Below are positions 10,200-20,094 of a DNA stretch of 64,000 bases, piece by piece (positions within the stretch are counted from its first letter, which is position 1; each line of letters opens with the position of its first letter). The position numbers and the translations under genes are program-made. The stretch covers positions 237,201 through 301,200 of the forward strand of contig JACTAT010000290.1 in assembly GCA_014526335.1 (NCBI GenBank), written 5' to 3'. Below the pieces are notes generated by a model. The model was not told the DNA's origin and made no database searches. It saw only the letters and a list, made by a program, of their open reading frames with translations. Source of the stretch: Chrysaora quinquecirrha. Lineage: Eukaryota > Cnidaria > Scyphozoa > Semaeostomeae > Pelagiidae.

Positions 10200-12151
10200 T
10201 CACTCCATCTCATCTTCTTCATCTGAAGTGTTTTTTAAGACAAATTCATGAATGCTATCTTTTGGGGTCCTTAGAATATAACAGTTTTCATTTTCTAAAT
10301 ATGCTACATCTATTGGATGCACAATTCTGCATAAATCCTCCTCCCACAAACTTCCAATTTTCATTTGAAAATGCATTGGAGTGTTCCCCTCTAACAATTC
10401 TGCCATGGCAACTTTCTTGTCTTCTATTCGAAAACCAATAACTTTTCCAAGTAAAATTATGGGTTGTTTTTTTTTAACTCTGCCAGTCAACAACAGCAAC
10501 AACGTGACCAATGAATGGCAAATATGATTCAGAGGCAGGGCACTTATGTACGCCTAAGAACTCAGTCATTTTTTATTCGAGATGTTCAGCTCCATGATTC
10601 AGTTTTCTTTGCGAGTCTAAGGTGTTGTAGCGTAGGTGCTTAACCCTGCTGCTGTGTGACACTAGTCTTGCAACAGAGGCTTTGACTTCTTCATCCTTTT
10701 CATTATCAATTAGCCAGTTGACTAGTGATTTGCGGCGTGTTGTTGTTGAAAATTTCAAGCCTCCACTGCGCCTCTCAAAAGCTTTTTCCAGGTAATTCGT
10801 GAAAGAAGATGATGTGTGAAATTTTTCTCCACTGCTCCTCACAAAAAGAAAGTCATGCTTGTTGTCTCCTAGAAGTCTCTGCCTTTCCTTCTGGACGTAG
10901 TTTTTCAGATGCGTGTTCACATACTCATAATCACTGGCTTTAATCCTGTTGGACCCATAGCATTTTCTTGTTTTGAAGTGGTTTATTATCATCTCTGTTG
11001 TGCCATCGTCATAAAACACAATCCAGTTGCTAGTTTCCTCCTCGCTTTGGGCTGGCTCTTCTCCATAAGCTATTCTCGGCATGATTAAGTCCAGATTTCT
11101 GCTGGGACTGATGCTGCATAGCAACAGCAAAATTACAAAGTCATGCATCAGCCTTGCATACTCCTTCTTGTCACCATCACGTCCTTCAGACATAGCCAGC
11201 TCTGTCTTCATTTCCCTCAAGGATTCCAGCACTTGATTCCTTTCGAAGCATCGTTTGATGTCCTTCGTCGGATCAGTCCTTCTCCTTTCTCTCTCGTAGG
11301 CAGTCTGGAAAAAATATTTTCAAAAAATAATAAGAAAACATGGTTCCTTATAGTGCTAGTACAGCTTTTATACGAACAGTAATTCTATTTATAACAATAA
11401 TCGGCAATGCTACCTGCAACTGTGCCTGTAAACGTCGCAGCTGCAGTATGGCTGGTACATCTTCCCACTTTGCACGTGATCTTTCTTTGCGTAGCACGTA
11501 TTTCACCAAGCAGATTAATGATTGGACGTGGTTGGCAGCAGATCCATGATTCATTTTTGTGCGCAAATGCTCTGCATATTTCGCTACCAAGTCTGTCTGC
11601 AGCACATCTGTCATAATACTGTGCGACCTGTTACAATTTGTGTCCACATACTTGAGGAATTTCTTTATTCTGTGTTCATGGCGCTGCACTGTTTTCTGTG
11701 AAATGCTGCTTGATTCCCTCAATGGATTAAGTGCTCTCGTAAAGAATATCTCCATCTCTTTTAGGCATTTCTCGGTCTGGTCACCAAAGTTTGGTTCTTG
11801 TACAACGTTCAGGTATGCTGTCTCCGATGAAGGACTCATCTCTGCACCATTGGTAGTATCTGCAGATTGTACGAAAAGTTCTTCTTCATGTAACTCCGTC
11901 GCTGTGTCATGTTCTTCCGTCACATCTTTGACAATTTCCGTCAGTGATGTTGATTGAACATATGCTGGACGATTTTTCAACTTATAAGACAGCTACGATT
12001 AATTGAAAAATAGCTATTTTATGATACGCAATACAACTTCAAACTTACTCTGTTGATGGCATTGACTGTGCTTCCTGGTCAGCAAGTGTGTTGTCGTTGT
12101 TGAATGGATTTCTCTCCATCACCATGCTGACTGATTCATGCAGATCAATGT
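10200..12151 (-). pseudogene. Crypton-like tyrosine recombinase, unit 1 copy
   Basis: Minus-strand gene with exons 12049-12151, 11414-about 11977 and 10200-11304. The middle exon encodes an alpha-helical core-binding-like domain (conserved RHEHRIKKFLKYV and NHVQSLICLVKYVL with KWEDVP). The last exon encodes the catalytic domain: box-I Arg in SPSRNLDLIMPRIAYG, box-II Arg in TTTRRKSLVNWL, and VSHSSRVKHLRYNTLD, in which His and Tyr are nine residues apart as in YR nucleophile motifs. A C-terminal domain follows (LGKVIGF ... IVHPIDVAY). Splice sites are consensus (CAG|GTAGCA donor, TTTTTTCCAG acceptor). An in-frame TAA near 10573 and a frame change at an A9 run near 10470 separate the catalytic domain from the C-terminal domain, so the copy is probably dead. 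Family assignment is by motif; a domesticated relative is the main alternative. Confidence 0.75.
10573..11304 (-). CDS. Catalytic exon of unit-1 tyrosine recombinase
   Basis: The open part of the last exon, about 240 codons from the acceptor at 11304 to a TAA at 10573-10575. It opens TAYERERRRTDPTKDIKRCF, which matches LYNLELKKKDPTQDKKRCF in units A and B. All four recognisable YR residues (Arg, Arg, His, Tyr) are in this uninterrupted frame, so this is the best-preserved catalytic domain in the window. The box-II position normally occupied by His is Thr here (TTTRR), as also in A and B (TTTLR), so that substitution is a family trait. Confidence 0.75.
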   Translation of the reverse strand, partial: TAYERERRRTDPTKDIKRCFERNQVLESLREMKTELAMSEGRDGDKKEYARLMHDFVILLLLCSISPSRNLDLIMPRIAYGEEPAQSEEETSNWIVFYDDGTTEMIINHFKTRKCYGSNRIKASDYEYVNTHLKNYVQKERQRLLGDNKHDFLFVRSSGEKFHTSSSFTNYLEKAFERRSGGLKFSTTTRRKSLVNWLIDNEKDEEVKASVARLVSHSSRVKHLRYNTLDSQRKLNHGAEHLE

Positions 12152-12929
12152 CTAAAGCAACAGAGAAGTATTTTAAGTGATATACTGATCTTTGCAGACG
12201 ATGAGTCATATGAAGTAAAAGGCCAGGAAAGCTTTGGGAATTGAAAATCGGATCTAGCCGTGTTCTAGCTGGTAAGCTTTCCATTTAATCATGATTTATT
12301 CTACTGTAACGGTACCTACCCATTGCCTGAAGCGTTTCAACAAAGTAGTTACTAATACTGGCTACTCATGTAATACTTGAGAAGGTACACGCTTTTCTGG
12401 CCATGTCTTAGTCATCCACTTAATAAAATCCTCCAATAATCTTAATGACTTAAGTCACGACCAATACGGGCAACTCGTCTCTACGTAGCACACGTAATTG
12501 TTCTCATTAGAAACGCCTTATCAGAATGAGGGGCATTTTGCTGCTATAGATCCTTCAATTGAGATTAACTGGAAATTATTTTTCACGGAAATCTTACAGT
12601 ACGAAAAAGTTCTCCCATAAAAAGTAGCCTCTGAGATGGGAAATATTTTCTAAAACTCCATTAGGAATCGAACTTTAGAAATACACCCGTTTAGCATATT
12701 CCCACATTTTAGGTAATATAGTAGGCCTATGTCTGTAATGGTGTTAACTTAAAAAACATTTAGAGAAATTGTCCTAGAACATTTGATAACAGAAAAGACA
12801 CAAACCTGTTGTAGTATATTCCCTTGTTAGTCGCTTGGCTGTCTATCTTTTGGTCTTCTTGAATCCTCTGGGCTTTTGCCCAATGTTGCTGACTTTTATT
12901 AGAAATGCATGCTCAATGCGACAAAACGT
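12152..12929. other. Upstream region of the unit-1 recombinase
   Basis: No clear equivalent of the two N-terminal exons found in units A and B was seen. A frame at about 12800-12900 (minus strand) reaches a weak GTTTGT donor and ends in residues loosely like the basic tail of the exon at 733-827, but it is not good enough to call. The unit-1 recombinase may therefore be shorter at its N terminus or its first exon may be lost. Confidence 0.35.
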
Positions 12930-13275
12930 CATAATTATTACAATAAACACTGATTACACATTTCACAATACTTTAGAAACGTCATAATGATTGTAAGTGG
13001 ATGTTAACTATTTCTGAATTACATTTATTATTCAAGTCGATAATTGGAATTCGGGCTAATTAAGGTGGTTTTCATCTTAACCTGTAAGTACGTGCATGGT
13101 ATGATGAAATTTCACATAAACACCAATCACACCTTTCCTCATACTTTTGAAATGTCACAATGATTTTAAGTGGACGTTAAGTATTTCTGAATTACATTTA
13201 TTATACAAGCCGATAATTGGAATTAAGGCTAGTTAAGGTGGTTTTTTATCTTAAAAAGTACGTACGTGCATGGTA
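12930..13275. repeat. Direct tandem duplication, 173-bp unit, two copies
   Basis: The block containing CGATAATTGGAATT and GCTAATTAAGGTGGTTTT, then GTACGTGCATGGTA, occurs at 12930-13102 and 13103-13275 with scattered differences. It is non-coding. Confidence 0.75.
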
Positions 13276-14685
13276 GAAAGAAATTTCGGAAAGATGGAAA
13301 TGTTAAATTTTGAATTTTGCTGTGTTAATCGTAAACCCCTCTTTGAGCAAGTTTATTACTTCAGTTCTATTTGGACTGAGTTACTCGACAACGAGCTGCA
13401 TTTTTAATTGTCTAGGATAGTTAGTCTATGCAATGTTGAGAATAGCAGAATTAAACAAGCAGCTGTAGTTTGCAATTCGACCATGTTTGCTTAACGTTGG
13501 AATTTGCTTAATGTTGGAATTTGCTTCACGTTGGAATGATTGACATGGTCATGTTTCCAGCGCTTAGACCCCCTACTAATGCCTTTTGCCTGCCTTTTAT
13601 ATTTCAACTCTGTATTTCATTTCAACTGTGTTTAAAATAATGAAATAATTCATCCCTCTCCTCCAACTGAGCTATTTAATTGTAAACGATGTTTCTTTAA
13701 AACATGTTGATGCTTTTTTCTCTTAGATTCTTGATGATGTGCATAGCTACAGTTTCAAAAGGCTGCCACTTGCTGATCTACGCATCTCTAAAAAGTTTGA
13801 TTATAGCAGATAAGACCTGCAGGGAGAGTAAAACTATTCTTTTTTGTACAACAAAGTAATTGCCGAAAAAGCGGTGTTAGCCAGTCGTTCCTTAGCTATT
13901 AAAAATCTAATAAGAAGGCGATGTTTATTTCATTCAACAAATCTTACAAAACAAAGATGTAACATTTTCAGACCGATACCCAATGATCGTCTCTGCAAAT
14001 TAAAGCCGGTTGATTTTAAGAAGAATACCCAGAGAAACCACGTTCATTCTCAGCATAATAAGCACAAGTAACTGCTTTGATAACGACAGATAAACTACTA
14101 ACTAAACATTAGAATGCAATAATTCAATTCTGGGCCAAAAATCTAATAAGAAGGCCAAAAACCTGGCCAAATAAGAACACATGAAGATCTGAAATATTGA
14201 ACTTTTGTCTCTTTCAAATATACAAAATAACATTAATTAGCTTATTTTAAAATTGGAATGTACGATAATAGTCATTGCTAGCTACATTAAATTGTTCATG
14301 TTTCAATCAACATATTGCAAAAACAAAGTCAAGTTAAATTATTCAAAATGATACCCAATGATTATATCCAAAAATTGAAGCTGGGAATAATTACTGGCTA
14401 CAACCGTTCTCTTGCATACGATAGACATTAATTTTTCATATGATAGATTGTTCCACAAGTTGCATACCACAATTCATGGAATTTGAACCCAAGACTGCAT
14501 GATCAGAGAGCCAACGACAATTGCACTGAGCTAAAGAGCTCAATAAAATCGTCGAGTAAATCTCCAAGTCACGCAGCCTCAGACTCTTGTCCTGTTATAG
14601 TTATACTGTTATACAGTATATATTGTACTGTAACTATAATGGTAAATATATATATATGTATATATAAATATATATATCCAAACAA
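13276..14685. other. Intergenic stretch of unit 1 with a diverged direct repeat
   Basis: Parts of 13895-14090 recur at 14139-14400 (AAAAATCTAATAAGAAGG and GATACCCAATGAT are shared), so an open frame there (13844-14071) is probably accidental. A TA-rich tract at 14640-14680 marks the left border of the LINE. Confidence 0.45.
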
Positions 14686-16452
14686 ATGAACATGCGCGGT
14701 AATAGTACAAACAGACAGCCACTATGGATGAATAAAACCATATTAAGGAGTATAAAGAAAAAACACAACGCCTACAAAAGGTGGATGTTAACAAGTAAAG
14801 GCAAAGATTATGAAAGATATAAGAATATAAGAAATGCAACTAAAAGCAAAATCCGAAGCCAAATTCAGAAATTTGAGATAGACCTTGCCAAAAATTCTAA
14901 AAATAATTGCAAAAGCTTTTGGCGTTATGTAAATTCAAAATTGAAGACAAAGACGAAGGTTCCTGATCTTAAAATCGATAACACCAAAACTACAAATTCA
15001 GAACAGGAAAAGGCAGACTTGTTAAATGCATTCTTTCAGTCCGTGTTTTGTAAAGAAGATACGCCTGCAACGTTGAAAACAAACAAAGAACGGCAATTTG
15101 ATGGCTTGTCATTTACTAACATTCAATTTACTGAGGAAAAAGTTCATACATTACTAAGAGAATTAAATACATCGAAAACAGCCGGGCCAGATGAAATACA
15201 TCCTAGAGTCCTTAAAGAGTTATCAGATAAGGTTGCATATCCTATCCATTTAATATTTCAATCCAGTTTTTCTTGTGGTCATGTCCCAGAAATGTGGAAG
15301 CTTGCAAACGTTTCTCCAGTTTATAAAAAAGGAGCGAAGGACGAAAAGGAAAATTATAGACCTATCAGTTTGACTTCAGTAATTTGTAGGATAATGGAAA
15401 AAATAATCAAAGAACAAATTGTAGATTATCTAACTTTCAACAACTTATTTTCGCCGGATCAGTATGGGTTTCGGCATCAAAGATCGTGCCTACAACAACT
15501 ACTTGAAGCGTTAGAAGATTGGACCGCTTACCTTGATAACGGAGATCATGTGGATATTATCTATTTCGACTTCGCTAAAGCGTTTGATTCGGTACCACAC
15601 AAACGATTATTAAACAAGTTAAGACTTTATGGTATCAGTGGTAATCTCTACGATTGGATTGGGAGCTTTTTAGAAAATCGGAAGCAGAGAGTTGTTTTAA
15701 ACGGATGCAAATCTGATTGGGTGACAGTAACTAGTGGAGTCCCCCAGGGCAGTGTACTTGGACCTTTACTATTTCTGTTATTTGTCAACGACCTGACCAG
15801 TCATATCGAGTTCTGCAAGGTTAAAATGTTTGCAGATGATATTAAATTGTATGCAAAGGAAAAAGGAAACCATTCCAAAATTCAGAGGGACATAACAAAA
15901 ATCTGTGACTGGTCGAAAACGCAGCAGCTACCTATAAACCCGCAAAAATGTATATTTTTACGACTTGGAAATTGCAACGACAGTTTTCAAAGATATACCT
16001 TAACAATTAATAATGGTACCCCAGTAGAGATCTCGAAAGTTGAAGAAATGAAAGACCTTGGTGTCATCATTGACAGTAAATTAAAATTCGATAAACATAT
16101 CTCTGAAATATGCAGGAAAGCACAAGGTGTACTAGCATCAATTAAGAGAACAATGACGTTTATGGACACAGAAGTTTTTATCAATCTTTATAAAAGTCTT
16201 GTTAGACCACTACTCGAATCATCCTTTCCTGTATGGAATCCCTATCTCAAAAAGCATGAAAAACAACTTGAATCTATACAAAGACAAGCAACAAAACTAG
16301 TACGTAGCATCAGCCATCTGTCATATAATGAGAGACTACGAATTTTAAAATTGCCAACTCTGCTTTACAGAAGGAGACGAGGGGATATGATAACAACATT
16401 TAAATTATTTCATGGTCTTATTGATACTGAGAGCTCTAGATTTTCAAGATAA
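14686..16452 (+). CDS. LINE reverse transcriptase (partial ORF2)
   Basis: A 588-codon open frame. Reverse transcriptase blocks in order are SKTAGPDEIHPRVLK (about residue 163), ENYRPISLTSVICRIMEK (about 222), YFDFAKAFDSVPHKRLL (about 292), SGVPQGSVLGPLLF (about 348) and catalytic FADD at residues 382-385. A thumb-like region follows, with LGVIID and LYKSLVRPLLESSFPVWNP. The endonuclease is absent. A frame change close to 16450 separates the last roughly 70 codons (RGHEFKIVVNKSRLDIRKHF to the TGA near 16660). The sequence resembles CR1- or RTE-like ORF2; I do not assign the clade. The open frame implies recent insertion. Confidence 0.85.
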   Translation: MNMRGNSTNRQPLWMNKTILRSIKKKHNAYKRWMLTSKGKDYERYKNIRNATKSKIRSQIQKFEIDLAKNSKNNCKSFWRYVNSKLKTKTKVPDLKIDNTKTTNSEQEKADLLNAFFQSVFCKEDTPATLKTNKERQFDGLSFTNIQFTEEKVHTLLRELNTSKTAGPDEIHPRVLKELSDKVAYPIHLIFQSSFSCGHVPEMWKLANVSPVYKKGAKDEKENYRPISLTSVICRIMEKIIKEQIVDYLTFNNLFSPDQYGFRHQRSCLQQLLEALEDWTAYLDNGDHVDIIYFDFAKAFDSVPHKRLLNKLRLYGISGNLYDWIGSFLENRKQRVVLNGCKSDWVTVTSGVPQGSVLGPLLFLLFVNDLTSHIEFCKVKMFADDIKLYAKEKGNHSKIQRDITKICDWSKTQQLPINPQKCIFLRLGNCNDSFQRYTLTINNGTPVEISKVEEMKDLGVIIDSKLKFDKHISEICRKAQGVLASIKRTMTFMDTEVFINLYKSLVRPLLESSFPVWNPYLKKHEKQLESIQRQATKLVRSISHLSYNERLRILKLPTLLYRRRRGDMITTFKLFHGLIDTESSRFSR

Positions 16453-16720
16453 ACAATAATAGAACAAGAGGACACGAATTCAAAATAGTCGTAAACAAGT
16501 CAAGGCTGGACATAAGAAAACACTTTTTCTCACAGAGAGTCATCAATGAATGGAATTCATTGAAAAAAGAAATAGTAAATGCTGATAATGTACTGAATTT
16601 TGAAAAACTATATGACAGTTTCCGTTGCGATGAAAAATATAACTTTTGTACTAACTGATTAATTTAAATGCTTAAACTCAGGGTTTTATAGGCGTTAGCC
16701 TTTTAGCCCTTAATTACATT
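14686..16720 (+). mobile_element. 5'-truncated LINE with a largely open reverse transcriptase frame
   Basis: The element starts abruptly after TA-rich sequence and carries only the post-endonuclease linker and the reverse transcriptase. It ends in an (ATATT)n tail that runs into a TA microsatellite. Loss of the 5' part is the usual outcome of incomplete target-primed reverse transcription. It sits between gene 2 and the recombinase gene of unit 1, in the opposite orientation to both. Confidence 0.8.
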
Positions 16721-16730
16721 TATATTATAT

Positions 16731-16827
<97 letters not shown>
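16720..16827. repeat. (TATAT)n/(TA)n microsatellite at the LINE 3' end
   Basis: Several ATATT pentamers pass directly into about 90 bases of pure TA dinucleotide. The pentamers look like the LINE's own 3' tail and the dinucleotide like expansion of it or of the target. Confidence 0.9.
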
Positions 16828-16828
<1 letters not shown>

Positions 16829-16899
16829 CTACAATATTCAAGAGGCAATCAATCTAATGTTTTTAAATATAAATAGGTACTCATGAAAAAAACAAATCT

Positions 16900-17122
16900 T
16901 TTTAACGTTTCGCAAACAGCTTCATCAGAAATAATTTCTGATAGATCTGGGCTGTCGACATTGCACATTTTGCTGCCCAGCTTGGCGAAAACCATCCGAA
17001 ACAGTTTTTTTCTTGCTTGGATTCACATCCGCCAGTTGTGGTGCCAGCGTTACGACCTTTCCTACATTACAGATTTGATAGAACGTTGTTCTTTCAAACT
17101 GGAAGCAGTCTTCACTAAATAA
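16900..17122 (-). pseudogene. Degenerate duplicate of the gene-2 exon at 17559-18042
   Basis: The minus strand reads FYQICNVGKVVTLAPQLADV, then after a frame change MVFAKLGSKMCNVDS. These correspond to FCQICSVWKVITLAPQLADI and KVFGELGSKLCKVDS in the intact exon about 700 bases upstream. It is a partial, frame-broken tandem copy of an exon. Confidence 0.75.
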
Positions 17123-17558
17123 GACTAGGTCTTCTAATATATATATATATAGTTTTTCAATATATATATTATATATTGGAAATCTATTGTATATATGTAT
17201 ATTTTATATATATTATACAATATGAAAAACTACGTAAAACTTTTCGATTTTTGCCATCTTCAGTACATAAATAGTAAACGCTTAAAATCAGAATTGGAAA
17301 GTGCGATAAACTGTTATTTCAATTGCCTTCACGTTTTGAAACTTGTAAAAGTATTCACGTTGCTTGCTACATTTGTACTGAAGATTGTGAAAGCCGAAAA
17401 GCTTTTGGGTAGTTATGTATAGCTCATATGTATATACACACATGTGTTCTTTAAAGTGAAGAAGACACGTTAAATTACTAGAATCGATACTCAACGAATA
17501 AGTCCACAAATTATCACTATAAATGTTACTAGGAATCATTACATACTAATGAACTTAC
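17123..17558. other. TA-rich spacer between the duplicated exons
   Basis: It contains TATATATA-type tracts and short palindromes (17138-17220). No coding signal is supported. Confidence 0.5.
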
Positions 17559-18042
17559 GGAGAGTTTCTGTTTGCTCTCTTGTTCTTTGCTCGCTTCACC
17601 GCTGCTTCTGTACATAGCAAATCAAGCCACCTCTCTAGATTTGCCGGCTTTGTAATTTGATCCTTGGCAAGTAGTGCTGCTTTCAACTGCCAGATTAGCA
17701 ACAGCAGCTGTTGGCCATCCGTGCTGTCGACCTTGCACAGCTTGCTCCCAAGCTCGCCGAAAACCTTCCAGAACTTCGTGTTTTTCATGCCAGGATTGAT
17801 ATCCGCCAGCTGTGGGGCTAGCGTTATGACCTTCCAAACGCTGCAGATTTGACAAAATCTTGTTTTGCCAAACTGATCCTTGCTTAGCAGAATTAAATCT
17901 TCTACGCTCTTCTCCTCTTCTCTCAGTTCTGTTTTCAGATTATACAGCGAGGGACTTATTTTCAATTGCAGGCAAAAGGGCGACGGATTACTTGCGACGT
18001 GGATCTCTTGCAGGCTGTCGTGTATCCGGCACCAAGCACAAC
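17559..18042 (-). CDS. Gene 2, C-terminal exon (unit 1)
   Basis: It follows a strong acceptor (CTCTCTTTTCAG). It contains SPFCLQLKISPSLYNLKTEL, then FGKTRFCQICSVWKVITLAP, FWKVFGELGSKLCKV and a Lys/Arg-rich end. The matching unit-B exon (61162-61728) shares SPFC, a Cys-rich start and FFQLCNVGEV ... FWDVFSSLG. Conserved Cys pairs (C-A-W/L-C near the start, F-x-Q-x-C later) hint at a metal-binding fold, which is only a guess. Confidence 0.6.
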
Positions 18043-18146
18043 CTGAAAAGAGAGAAACAAGTGTTTTATTTCATGACAATAGCAAGGCGAAAAACTGCAG
18101 AATATGATGTGCATTTGGCACGATACTGAGTAGGTGATGTAGTTAC

Positions 18147-18361
18147 CTGGTGTGATGCGCATCATTCTGTTGCTTTCCGATGGCGTGGCCTTTAACGGAC
18201 AGTTATTGACTTTGCAGATGCAGACACTTTTCCACTTTTCCTCCAGAGATTTCTTCATGGCTTTCACTACTCTCTCTTGGTTAATATCTTCCGAGTTCGC
18301 TGCTCTCCAGTTGGGTTGCAGTTCCAATAGTTCAAGGGTGTCCGTCATGTCTATTTCCAAG
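18147..18361 (-). CDS. Gene 2, exon with MEIDMTDTLELLE (unit 1)
   Basis: It encodes a short helical segment (EDINQERVVKAMKKSLEEKW) and ends VNNCPLKATPSESNRMMRIT at a GTAACT donor. It corresponds to the 61748-61968 exon of unit B (LINSIPPNEHADVKSSLEMK, then FSKQRVVAAALEFINKDE). Confidence 0.5.
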
Positions 18362-18924
18362 CTCTTTTCTTTATTCTGTTATTTTTGCAGCCAATTTCTA
18401 TGAGCCTGCCGAGCAGGCTGTCTGCTGCCGACTGTGGCTGTGCATTAACTGTTGGCTGCTCTGCGGCTTCAGATCGTGGCTCTGCGACTTCAGATCGTGG
18501 CTCTGCAACTTCAGATCGTGACCCTCCAACTTCAGATCGTGACTCTGCGACTTCAAATCGTGGCTGAGGCTCAGCAGCCTGACACCGGTCTTGTTTTGCA
18601 ATGCTGCTGCTGTTCGTGTCAGGGTTCTGACGTTTTTCCACCACAGCGGATTCTTTGCTCTCTCTTGAGCGCTTCTTCGATGGTTTGCTGGATAATGATG
18701 CAGTAGCCGGCTGCTCTGCCTGCTGCGTTATGTATAAGTCTGCCATTTTGATTGCGATTTGGCTTAGTTTGCCTTCTTCGCCAAGTAGTAGCCGTCTTGT
18801 TGCCATGGCTGATAGCTTCAGCTCTTGATCGGCGGAGTTTAATCGTCTGTTGACGATTTTCTCCCCTAGCTCTTCCATTTCATCTTTATCCAGCCTCTGA
18901 AAAGTCAGGAATTCAATTCCATAC
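18351..18924 (-). CDS. Gene 2, YGIEF exon with a 7-residue repeat linker (unit 1)
   Basis: After the acceptor (CATTTCAG) it starts YGIEFLTFQRLDKDEMEELG, matching YGIDFISFNPLDNKLLAKIS in unit B. A basic patch follows (KPSKKRSRESKE), then five copies of a 21-bp repeat (about 18467-18570) coding for SEVAEPR-like heptapeptides. The linker is presumably disordered. The frame ends at a TAG near 18351, where a frame change would carry translation into the next exon. Confidence 0.6.
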
Positions 18925-18960
18925 CTGAAATGTGAGTTAAAGAACAATTAGTCCAATCAA

Positions 18961-19017
18961 CAACACGATCATTATCATCATCAACATCATCATCACCATT
19001 GTCATCATCATCGTCAA
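18961..19017. repeat. Imperfect (ATC)n microsatellite in an intron
   Basis: ATC/ACC/GTC trinucleotides run for about 55 bases directly upstream of the YGIEF exon acceptor. Confidence 0.8.
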
Positions 19018-19074
19018 CATGAAGGAAGAAAAAGAATTAATAAATATGAGTTGAAGAGCAAGGTGCCATAAGAA

Positions 19075-19252
19075 ATATGAATCGATAAAAGACGGTAAAT
19101 AGCTACATAAAAATTGATTAAAATCAGCGTACATGACCAGGCTCTAATGTACAAGTGTCTTGTACATTAGAGCCTGGTTATGTTAATCATTTTGCGAAAA
19201 GTTTTCCTCGTTTTAATTATGTTATATGTATTTACCGTCTTTTATTGATTTA
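19075..19252. repeat. Long hairpin (MITE-like) in a gene-2 intron
   Basis: The central 25-bp arms (19131-19155 and 19159-19183) differ at one position and are separated by 3 nt. Pairing continues imperfectly outward to GATAAAAGACGGTAAAT on the left and ATTTACCGTCTTTTATTG on the right. It has the form of a small non-autonomous foldback or MITE. No target duplication is certain. Confidence 0.7.
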
Positions 19253-19278
19253 TAATAAGAATGAATAGGTTAGCTTAC

Positions 19279-20094
19279 CGAAACATGAGTTCCAGCAGCC
19301 GAACACTTCCTTCTGTCACATTGTCTTTCTTGAAGTTAATCGATTCCTGCCTTGCATAGATCAGCTCGGGCAATGACATACCCGTGTTGGTAAGAAATGT
19401 TCTTGAAACAAATGCTGCTACGTCACTGCTAGCGAACCTCCTGAGCAACTGATTACTCACTCTGCTTGCACATGTTACATTTTCTGGTGTGTAGCCCCCA
19501 TGGGCTTCCTTGATAAGTCTATTAGGAAAGCCATGCGTAAGTTGAACAGCTATGTCTGACCAGTGCGGGGCAGACAGGCACATGACATTGCCAAATAAAT
19601 CTAATCTAACCTTTTCAATATTGGCATCGTAGTGACCCTGCCCAACTTTAAGATGGCTGCTCGGCTTTCCGGACGTCTGGAAAATGGCCTTTTTGTTCAG
19701 CTTTTTCCTCGCGGCCTCGCAGGAGGCGTGCGTCTTCTTTTTGGCTTGTTCAGAAATGTAATCCTCATACTCCTCGCTCCAGGTTGCAACAGCTTGTGCC
19801 GCCTTTTGCATGTTTGGGAAACATTTAATCGTCCTGCTTGCCATATCGCCGTGGCTGGCGTTATCTGGATGTAGCCTGCATGGCAGGCGCAAAGTGTCGT
19901 ATAGGAATAAGTCGAAGTTAAACTGCCACTGTTCGGCACTGGTATCGACGGCGAGTGCCTGTGGGAAGAAATTCTTTTTGTTGTGTTTTGGAGTTGCTGT
20001 CTGTTGTTGCCTCGAGCGCTGTTTGCTGCCCGCTGCCACTTCCCTTGCTAGTCTATGCTCTTCCTCGTCATCCATTTGTGCCTCTTCAAGTAAC
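19279..20094 (-). CDS. Gene 2, large conserved exon (unit 1)
   Basis: The open exon of about 272 codons runs from an acceptor (CTCGATCAG) to a GTAAGC donor. It starts with an acidic then Gln-rich lead (EEAQMDDEEEHRL). Block 1 is FFPQALAVDTSAEQWQFNFD; block 2 is KVRLDLFGNVMCLSAPHWSD, followed by LTHGFPNRLIKEAHGGYTPE and NVTCASRVSNQLL. Over a 57-residue window of block 2 about 35 residues are identical to the unit-A protein by eye, strong conservation compared with the flanks. No transposase, helicase, protease or polymerase motif is seen. It is the best handle for a homology search of this family. Confidence 0.75.

Noticed and set aside
13844..14071. 75-codon plus-strand frame, basic
   Set aside because: It lies in a diverged non-coding direct repeat whose other copy is not open.
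12049..17559. Gene 2 and the recombinase being one fused transcript in unit 1
   Set aside because: The gene-2 exon at 17559 ends in a donor, but direct joining to the exon at 12151 gives an immediate stop, and unit B has a stop and a new ATG between the genes.
18452..18706. Plus-strand frame with LRLQIVA repeats
   Set aside because: It is the opposite strand of the 21-bp coding repeat in gene 2; the minus-strand reading has splice sites and homologues.
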